DNA of 10,330 bases from an uncultured Campylobacter sp. (GTDB lineage Bacteria; Campylobacterota; Campylobacteria; Campylobacterales; Campylobacteraceae). Positions 6,264-10,330 of the stretch are shown in pieces. The stretch spans positions 1 to 10,330 of the forward strand of contig NZ_CALIBH010000183.1 in NCBI RefSeq assembly GCF_938045775.1, in the 5' to 3' direction. The notes below the pieces were generated by a model. The model was given only the letters and a program-made list of their open reading frames with translations. It searched no databases and was not told the origin of the DNA. Positions within the stretch are counted from its first letter, which is position 1; each line of letters begins with the position of its first letter. A program made the position numbers and the translations under genes.

Positions 6264-6752
6264 GTGATAAAGATCATATTTTTAGACGTAGACGGCTGCC
6301 TTAGCGACGGCGGGCTGTACCATTCAAACGGCGGCGAAGAGATGAAGAAATTTAACGTAAAAGACGGGTTTGGCATCCAGGAGTGGCAGCGGCTGGGGCT
6401 AAAGGTCGCGATCATCACCGGCAAAAGCTCGCAAATCGTCGCAAACCGCGCGCGCGAGCTAAAGATCGATACGCTCTTTCAAGGTGAAAAAGACAAGCTC
6501 TCAAGGGCGGAGCAAATTTTAAAAAATTTTAACCTAAGCTTCGATGAGGCCGCCGCGATCGGCGATGATATAAACGACGCGAAGCTTTTAAATGCGGTCG
6601 CGATCAGCTTCAAGCCTGCCGATGCGCTAAGCTCGCTAAAAGCGGACGTCGCGCTAAGCAAAAACGGCGGCTGCGGCGCAGTGCGCGAGATGATCGAAAT
6701 ACTCGTCGATAAAAACGGCATGCGCGAAGAGTGGAATAGCAAATGGCTGTAA
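6264..6752 (+). CDS. kdsC: 3-deoxy-D-manno-octulosonate 8-phosphate phosphatase
   Basis: KdsC removes phosphate from KDO-8-phosphate to give KDO, needed for the LPS inner core, in the cytoplasm. It is a minimal HAD phosphatase without a cap and works as a tetramer. Numbered from the GTG start: nucleophile motif DVDGCLSDG at 8-16 (Asp8 and Asp10), motif II ITGKSS at 51-56, the lysine region GEKDK near 74-78, motif III GDDINDAKLL at 100-109, and the family C-terminus NGGCGAVREMIEIL at 134-147. I chose GTG 6264 (162 residues, normal length, GGAAAA at 6254-6259). The earlier in-frame TTG at 6204 would add 20 residues not expected in the family and has no ribosome-binding site. It opens the LPS gene run, followed by lptC. 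Confidence 0.93.
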   Translation: MIKIIFLDVDGCLSDGGLYHSNGGEEMKKFNVKDGFGIQEWQRLGLKVAIITGKSSQIVANRARELKIDTLFQGEKDKLSRAEQILKNFNLSFDEAAAIGDDINDAKLLNAVAISFKPADALSSLKADVALSKNGGCGAVREMIEILVDKNGMREEWNSKWL

Positions 6753-6781
6753 TTTTGCAAGCGCGCGCGAGGGGCAAAATT
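6751..6781 (+). repeat. Inverted repeat between kdsC and lptC
   Basis: AATTTTGC (6751-6758, starting in the kdsC stop codon) and GCAAAATT (6774-6781) form a perfect 8-bp stem with a 15-base GC-rich loop. No T-run follows and lptC starts 26 bases later, so read-through is expected. It could be an RNA processing or stability element. Confidence 0.4.
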
Positions 6782-6807
6782 CTGCGCAGATCAAGAAGGA
6801 CCGAGCG

Positions 6808-7341
6808 ATGGTGATAAAAATTTTCTACGTCGCGATTGCGATCTTTTGCGTCGCGATGGTGTTTTTAAGCGTGCAGACGCCGTATTTTAGCGATATGTTT
6901 AGACAGGATCTAAGCATTGCGAATATGGAGATGAAAAAGATCGTCGATTATCAGATCGGCGAGCGCGTGGATGCTAAATTTACCGCGGACGGCGGCACTC
7001 GCTATAAGGATCGCGACGAGTTTGTAAATTTTAAAGCCGAGGAGATTAGCGCAGATCTAAATCACACTTTGGTTTCAAAGACCGCGACGCGCGCAGGCGA
7101 GCTGATAAAATTTAACGGCGATGCGCACTATGTAAATAGCAGAGGCTTTGATTACACGGCGCAGGAGATCATCTACGATACGAGTAGCAAGATCGTCCGC
7201 TCCGACGTGCCGTACGTGCTACGCCAAGGCGGCGACCGCATCACGGGCGCAAGCATCAGCTACGACACCAAAACCAAACAAACAAACTCAAAAGGAATCC
7301 ACGCATGGTATTTAATAAAAGATCAAAACTCCACAAACTAA
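6808..7341 (+). CDS. lptC: LPS export ABC transporter periplasmic protein LptC
   Basis: LptC is the bitopic inner-membrane protein that receives LPS from LptB2FG and passes it to LptA. The 177 residues have one N-terminal transmembrane helix at about 4-21 (IFYVAIAIFCVAMVFL). A periplasmic domain of repeated short beta strands follows, of the LptA/OstA type: EFVNFKAEEISADL, LIKFNGDAHYVNS, FDYTAQEIIYDT, RITGASISYDT. Sequence similarity in this family is low, so the call also rests on position between kdsC and lptA, the conserved order in Campylobacterales. The ATG has AAGGA at 6796-6800 seven bases upstream. Its 3' end overlaps lptA by 37 bases. Confidence 0.88.
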   Translation: MVIKIFYVAIAIFCVAMVFLSVQTPYFSDMFRQDLSIANMEMKKIVDYQIGERVDAKFTADGGTRYKDRDEFVNFKAEEISADLNHTLVSKTATRAGELIKFNGDAHYVNSRGFDYTAQEIIYDTSSKIVRSDVPYVLRQGGDRITGASISYDTKTKQTNSKGIHAWYLIKDQNSTN

Positions 7342-7820
7342 TACTTTCAGCTGCGCTAATTACTAGCTTTGGCGCGTCTAATCTCAGTGCCGCGCAGGAG
7401 CAGGTCGAGGTCACGGCGGATAATTTTTTCGCCGACGAGATCAAGCAGATCAGCGTGCTGACGGGCAACGTTCGCATCAAAAAGGGCGCTTATGATACGC
7501 TAAATTCCGATAAAGTGACGATCTACTTCGACGCCAAGCGCCAGCCTACCAAATATGTCGCTACGGGAAACGCAAATTTTAAAATTTTACTCAATCAGAA
7601 GCATTACGACGGCAAGGGCGGCGTGCTGACCTACGATCCGACTATCGAGGCCTACACGCTCGAAAACAACGCCTATCTGCACGAGGCCGAGACCAAAAAG
7701 GAGGTTTACGGCGATAAAATCATCGTAAATCGCCAAAAGGGCACCTACGAAGTAAAAAGCGGCGGCGGCGAGAAAAAGCCCGTGCGTCTGATCTTTCAGG
7801 TCGAAGATCAAAACAAATGA
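7305..7820 (+). CDS. lptA: LPS transport periplasmic protein LptA (OstA-like)
   Basis: LptA forms the periplasmic bridge that carries LPS from LptC to LptD. The 171 residues start with a signal peptide (basic MVFNKRSKLHK, then LILSAALITSF, likely cut near NLSA/AQ). The OstA-type beta repeats follow: VTADNFFADEIKQISVLTGNVRIKKG, LNSDKVTIYFDAK, YVATGNANFKI, the conserved GKGGVLTYDP, then YGDKIIVNRQKGTYEVKSG. Length is typical. The ATG lies inside lptC but has a good AAAGGAA at 7291-7297 with seven bases of spacing, so the 37-base overlap is real. The stop overlaps the engB start as ATGA. I would expect expression coupled to lptC. Confidence 0.93.
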   Translation: MVFNKRSKLHKLILSAALITSFGASNLSAAQEQVEVTADNFFADEIKQISVLTGNVRIKKGAYDTLNSDKVTIYFDAKRQPTKYVATGNANFKILLNQKHYDGKGGVLTYDPTIEAYTLENNAYLHEAETKKEVYGDKIIVNRQKGTYEVKSGGGEKKPVRLIFQVEDQNK

Positions 7821-8716
7821 TCTATCCTAGCAGCGCGCAGTTTATCACCTCCGCCGCAAATATCGCGGGTGCGCCCGAGTTTGCTATGAGCGAAGTGGCG
7901 TTTTTGGGGCGTTCAAACGTCGGCAAAAGCAGCCTGATAAACGCGCTTACCGGGCGCAAAAATCTAGCCAAATCAAGCTCGACTCCCGGCAAAACGCAGC
8001 TGATAAATTTTTTTGAAGTTAAATTTAAACAAAAGCTTGCCGCAGATTCGGACGGCTTGCAAACCGAAACACCGCCCGATCTGGCGAGTAAAGGGGCTTT
8101 AAACTCGGCTGCAAATTGCGCGCAAGAGCGCGCGGAGGCTGCGGCGTCTGAGCGAAATTTAAAGCAGGAATCCGTTTTAAATTTAAAAAGCGCTTCGGCA
8201 GATTTTAGATCGGATCGCGAGACAGATCTTGCGGCAGGTTTTGCGCCGAATTCCGCGCAAAACTCCGAATTAAATTTTACAGGTAGATCCGCGCTAAGCT
8301 TAGCGGGCAACCCCGCCTTTTCGGATCTTGCGAGCTTGGGTGAAAATATCTCTTTGATCTTTGTGGATCTGCCTGGGTTCGGGTATGCCAAGGTTTCTAA
8401 AAAACTGCATTATATCTGGCAAAAAAATCTCGACGAATTTATCAAAGAGCGCCTAAATATCAAGCTTTTCGTCCATCTCATCGACGCGAGGCAGTTTGAT
8501 CTTGCGATAGATAAAAATTTGCAAAACTATCTCGCTAGTTTTCTGCGCGGCGATCAAAAGGTCGTGAGGCTCTACACCAAAGCCGACAAGCTCAACCAAA
8601 GCGAGCGCGCAAAGCTTTTGAGGTACGATCCGCAGGCTGTTTTGGTCTCGACGCTAAAAGGCAGCGGGCTTGCGAAAGCGCGCGAAATCATCGTGCGGGG
8701 GGCGTTTGGATTATGA
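7817..8716 (+). CDS. engB: Ribosome biogenesis GTPase EngB/YsxC with a large insertion
   Basis: EngB (YihA/YsxC) is a GTPase for large-subunit ribosome assembly and is usually about 200 residues; this one has 299. G motifs are intact: G1 GRSNVGKSS at 31-39, the switch I region SSSTPGKTQ at 53-61, G3 DLPGFGYA at 184-191, G4 TKAD at 254-257 and G5 VSTLKGSG at 277-284. The extra length is one low-complexity block at about 73-176, between beta strand QLINFFEV and strand ISLIFVDLPG, where other EngB proteins have a turn of a few residues. The frame stays open throughout, so this is an insertion, not a frameshift. ATG overlaps the lptA stop (ATGA) with no clear Shine-Dalgarno, suggesting coupled translation. 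Confidence 0.94.
   Translation: MIYPSSAQFITSAANIAGAPEFAMSEVAFLGRSNVGKSSLINALTGRKNLAKSSSTPGKTQLINFFEVKFKQKLAADSDGLQTETPPDLASKGALNSAANCAQERAEAAASERNLKQESVLNLKSASADFRSDRETDLAAGFAPNSAQNSELNFTGRSALSLAGNPAFSDLASLGENISLIFVDLPGFGYAKVSKKLHYIWQKNLDEFIKERLNIKLFVHLIDARQFDLAIDKNLQNYLASFLRGDQKVVRLYTKADKLNQSERAKLLRYDPQAVLVSTLKGSGLAKAREIIVRGAFGL
8033..8344 (+). other. In-frame low-complexity insertion in engB
   Basis: Residues about 73-176 are rich in Ala, Ser, Asn, Leu and Glu and carry no motif I can assign. Words such as GALNSAAN, QESVLNLKS and PNSAQNSELNF recur in spirit in the other inserts of this window. The block begins after the FFEV strand and ends before ENISLIFVDLPG, so the core fold can be complete without it. 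Confidence 0.75.
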
Positions 8717-8832
8717 AATTTCTAAATTTAAATACGTTAAATTTTGCGGCGCAGAATTTCAAAATAATTAAATTCAGCGGATATAAAATGCGCCGCCAAG
8801 ATCGCGCAAAGATTAGGGAAAATTTTAGATGA
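8713..8832 (+). CDS. Possible 39-aa ORF bridging engB and the acetyltransferase
   Basis: An ATG overlaps the engB stop (ATGA at 8713-8716). The frame runs 39 codons to a TGA at 8830-8832, which again overlaps the next gene's ATG (ATGA at 8829-8832). The peptide starts MKFLNLNTLNFAAQNF and ends in a basic tail (KMRRQDRAKIRENFR). A G-run at about 8697-8702 could serve as a weak ribosome-binding site. Double ATGA overlap is the main argument. Against it, the N-terminal NLN/LNF composition is what random AAATTT-rich DNA would give, and the region also holds a possible promoter and the next gene's ribosome-binding site. I do not recognise the protein. Confidence 0.35.
   Translation: MKFLNLNTLNFAAQNFKIIKFSGYKMRRQDRAKIRENFR
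8782..8789 (+). promoter_or_regulatory. Possible internal -10 element upstream of the acetyltransferase
   Basis: TATAAAAT, with an A/T-rich upstream region, lies 39 bases before the ATG at 8829. It is one of the better TATAAT-like matches in the window and could supply extra transcription of the acetyltransferase, mreD-like and mrdA genes. Confidence 0.3.
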
Positions 8833-9626
8833 TACGGCTAAAAAAGGCGCGCCTTTGCGATATTTCGCGTATGCAGGAGCTCGTAAAAGAGGAGGTGCAA
8901 AACGGCGTAATCTTGCCGCTTGAAAGCGATGAGATAGCTGCCAATATCCGCTCATACGTGCTGGCGTTCGGCTGCGATTCTAAGGCGGATACGAGCTTTT
9001 ATTCTAAAGAGAATTCCGATTTAAATTTAGCCGAGAATTCCTACTTAAATTTAGCGTGCGGCTCGGATTTAAATTTAATACAAAGCTCCGCCGAAAATTT
9101 TGCTGAAAACCCTGCTGAAAATTCGACTGAAGATGCCGCGGGCAATTTCGCGTCGCAACTAGCTACGCCGCAAAGCGCAGCGCAAGCCGTATCCGGGGCG
9201 AGCCGCGCACAAGCGGGCAAAGAGCAAATTTTACGGAGCAAATATTCGCAAAGCGCGGGCGTTTTTCAAACCAAACGTTCGCAGCCCTGCGAATCGCAGT
9301 GCCTAAAAGAAGCCGAAATTTTAGCGGGCTTTGCTTCGCTTAAAATTTTTAATGCAGATCTTGCCGAGGTGCGCTCGCTCATCGTCGCTCCGCAGTTTCG
9401 CAGGCAGGGCATTGCCAGGGCTATCGTAAACGAGCTGCTAGATGAGGCGAGATTTTACGGGCTAAAAAGCGTATTTACGCTCACCTATCAAAAGGAATTT
9501 TTCGAGCGGCTGGGTTTTACCGAAATCCCAAAGGATGAGCTGCCCGCGCAAAAAATTTGGGCTGATTGTATTAAATGCAAAAAGTTTCCGGTATGCAACG
9601 AAATCGCACTTATCTATACGTTATAG
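8829..9626 (+). CDS. GNAT acetyltransferase, short N-acetylglutamate synthase type, with a large insertion
   Basis: The conserved parts match stand-alone GNAT proteins related to the acetyltransferase domain of ArgA, which make N-acetylglutamate from acetyl-CoA for arginine synthesis. They are IRLKKARLCDISRMQELV at the start, EVRSLIVAPQF (180-190), the acetyl-CoA loop RRQGIARAIV (191-200), VFTLTYQKEFFERLGF (215-230), and the family C-terminus DCIKCKKFPVCNEIAL with Cys247, Cys250 and Cys256. Such proteins are usually about 150 residues; this one has 265. The excess is one low-complexity insert at about 49-160, between strand YVLAF and strand EILAGFASL. The ATG has AGGGAA at 8815-8820. Its C-terminal codons overlap the next gene. 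The NAGS assignment is by motif memory; another GNAT substrate is possible. Confidence 0.85.
   Translation: MIRLKKARLCDISRMQELVKEEVQNGVILPLESDEIAANIRSYVLAFGCDSKADTSFYSKENSDLNLAENSYLNLACGSDLNLIQSSAENFAENPAENSTEDAAGNFASQLATPQSAAQAVSGASRAQAGKEQILRSKYSQSAGVFQTKRSQPCESQCLKEAEILAGFASLKIFNADLAEVRSLIVAPQFRRQGIARAIVNELLDEARFYGLKSVFTLTYQKEFFERLGFTEIPKDELPAQKIWADCIKCKKFPVCNEIALIYTL
9009..9080 (+). repeat. Three tandem 24-base units coding for an octapeptide repeat
   Basis: Units at 9009-9032, 9033-9056 and 9057-9080 encode ENSDLNLA, ENSYLNLA and CGSDLNLI. The first two match at nearly every base (GAGAATTCC start, TTAAATTTAGC end), and the third has diverged in its first third. Exact 24-base phase shows growth by duplication in frame. 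Confidence 0.75.
9090..9137 (+). repeat. Four tandem 12-base units coding for A-E-N-x
   Basis: Units at 9090, 9102, 9114 and 9126 encode AENF, AENP, AENS and TEDA, around the core GCTGAAAA. They follow ten bases after the 24-base repeats inside the same insertion, giving a second, independent in-frame expansion. Confidence 0.7.
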
Positions 9627-10081
9627 CGGACACGCTTTTTAGCGCGGGAGTTCTTTTTTACCTGCTTCTAAGTGCGGTGTATAGAGGCTTGCCGCCGCTG
9701 ATTGGATTTTTTTTCACGGCGATGGTGGTGCAAAAATACGAAAACGACGTGAAATTTAAAAAGTTCGGCTTTACCTGGTTTTTCTCTATTTTTTATCTAT
9801 TTTGCGCCGAGCAGATCCACGGATTTAACCTATTTAGCGTGGCTATCGCGTATTGTATATTTTATTTCGTGGTCTATGAAAATTCATTTAAATATATTAA
9901 ATTTAGAAATTTTTTGATCTGCTTTTACGTGATGATTAGCTATGTTTTGGTCTTTGTGGTGAGCAACGCGATCTCTACGATCAAAAAGAGCGAGTATCTG
10001 CCCCTAAGCGGCGAGTATTTAAATTACATCGTGATTGAAATTTTGCTTGCTCTGCTCTTTTTTAAGGGGCGGCTGGTATGA
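9593..10081 (+). CDS. Integral membrane protein, MreD-like candidate
   Basis: The 162-residue protein is almost entirely hydrophobic. It has about five or six membrane helices, roughly at 8-29, 33-47, 61-74, 78-95, 104-127 and 143-157, and short basic loops. It lies directly upstream of mrdA with an ATGA overlap, the position MreD occupies in mre/mrd clusters of other bacteria, and its size fits MreD (about 160). MreD diverges strongly in sequence, so this is inference from topology and place; I recall the orthologue in C. jejuni and H. pylori as an unnamed membrane protein. Start choice is uncertain. ATG 9593 (overlap of 34 bases with the acetyltransferase) is preferred over ATG 9575; neither has a Shine-Dalgarno, so translation is probably coupled. 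Confidence 0.75.
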   Translation: MQRNRTYLYVIADTLFSAGVLFYLLLSAVYRGLPPLIGFFFTAMVVQKYENDVKFKKFGFTWFFSIFYLFCAEQIHGFNLFSVAIAYCIFYFVVYENSFKYIKFRNFLICFYVMISYVLVFVVSNAISTIKKSEYLPLSGEYLNYIVIEILLALLFFKGRLV

Positions 10082-10330
10082 GGCTAAAGTTCGTATTTGC
10101 TTTTGTGATACTATTTTTTAGCATGCTTTTGGTTAGAATTTATTATCTTTCGATCAAATCAAACGAATTCTACGAGCAGGTCGCTAAAAACAACGTCATC
10201 TCTACCGAATACATCCCACCGGTGCGCGGTCAAATTTTAGACGCCAAAGGCCGCCCGCTTGCGATAAACAATCTCGGCTTTTCGCTATCCATCGCGCCAC
10301 ATCTAAAAGACGCCGCGCTGCAAAGCGAGC
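10078..10330 (+). CDS. mrdA: Penicillin-binding protein 2, N-terminal fragment (cut by window edge)
   Basis: PBP2 is the peptidoglycan transpeptidase of the elongation machinery. Only the first 84 codons are inside the window. They show a short basic start, one transmembrane helix at about 5-24 (FVFAFVILFFSMLLVRIYYL), then the start of the PBP dimerisation domain with the class B signature PPVRGQILDAKGRPLAINN at 47-65. The usual form of that motif is P-x-R-G-x-I-x-D-R-x-G-x-x-L-A. The ATG overlaps the previous stop (ATGA at 10078-10081). The catalytic Ser-x-x-Lys lies beyond the edge, so PBP2 rather than PBP3 rests on the neighbouring MreD-like gene and remembered synteny in Campylobacterales. 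Confidence 0.9.
   Translation, partial: MRLKFVFAFVILFFSMLLVRIYYLSIKSNEFYEQVAKNNVISTEYIPPVRGQILDAKGRPLAINNLGFSLSIAPHLKDAALQSE

Larger units (their letters stand above)
8973..9308 (+). other. In-frame low-complexity insertion in the acetyltransferase gene
   Basis: Residues about 49-160 lie in the beta2-beta3 turn of the GNAT fold, where relatives have a few residues. The first half is made of short tandem repeats (next two entries). The second half is Ala/Gln/Ser-rich (TPQSAAQAVSGASRAQAG) and then becomes basic with two Cys (SQPCESQC). No domain is recognised. Confidence 0.75.

Noticed and set aside
8033..8344. EngB extra length explained by a frameshift or a fused second gene
   Set aside because: The frame is continuous, the sequence before and after aligns to one GTPase domain from memory of its motifs, and the block has no recognisable domain.
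7822..8391. Minus-strand frame of 189 codons opposite engB
   Set aside because: It is antisense to a clear GTPase gene. The frame is open because the insert's composition lacks stops on both strands, and it shows no family motif.
1..10330. Insertion sequences, prophage, tRNA or rRNA genes
   Set aside because: No transposase or integrase motifs, terminal inverted repeats with target duplications, or RNA gene signatures were seen.

Overview
The window looks like a chromosomal segment of a relatively GC-rich Campylobacter (Campylobacterota). C. gracilis or the C. showae/rectus group would fit better than C. jejuni. I infer this from the very frequent AAATTT-type words, from promoters with an extended -10 but no clear -35, and from two gene neighbourhoods that I recall from Campylobacterales. 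These are a divergent ppk2/dsbD pair, and the block kdsC-lptC-lptA-engB-(acetyltransferase)-mreD-like-mrdA. Species assignment is inference, and no search was run.

Layout. Positions 1-155 hold a 44-residue unknown protein. Positions 156-1000 have no convincing gene but contain a degenerate 13-base repeat and look like decayed or accreted sequence. ppk2 (polyphosphate kinase 2) lies on the minus strand and diverges from dsbD (thiol-disulfide transmembrane reductase), which starts with TTG; a 108-base gap between them carries both promoters. hisB (monofunctional imidazoleglycerol-phosphate dehydratase) follows dsbD. A new transcription unit probably starts near 4740 with a strong leader hairpin. 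It contains two tiny membrane proteins and a membrane-anchored PstS-like binding protein that has no transporter genes beside it.

From 6264 to the right edge is a tightly packed envelope-biogenesis run. It contains kdsC (KDO synthesis), lptC and lptA (LPS transport), engB (ribosome-assembly GTPase), a possible 39-residue ORF, a short N-acetylglutamate-synthase-type acetyltransferase, an MreD-like membrane protein and the start of mrdA (PBP2). Most junctions are ATGA overlaps or short gaps, consistent with translational coupling. Together these genes supply LPS precursor, the LPS export bridge and cell elongation machinery.

The most unusual signal is that two otherwise ordinary enzymes carry long low-complexity inserts of about 100 residues. 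In EngB and in the acetyltransferase the insert sits in a beta-hairpin turn where the family normally has a few residues. DsbD has a similar Ala/Ser/Asn-rich linker. The inserts share composition and short words (S-x-L-N-L/F/S, A-E-N, N-S-A), and in the acetyltransferase they resolve into 24-base and 12-base tandem repeats. This suggests a lineage-specific process that grows low-complexity peptide in permissive loops. The gene-free region 156-1000 may be a non-coding counterpart.
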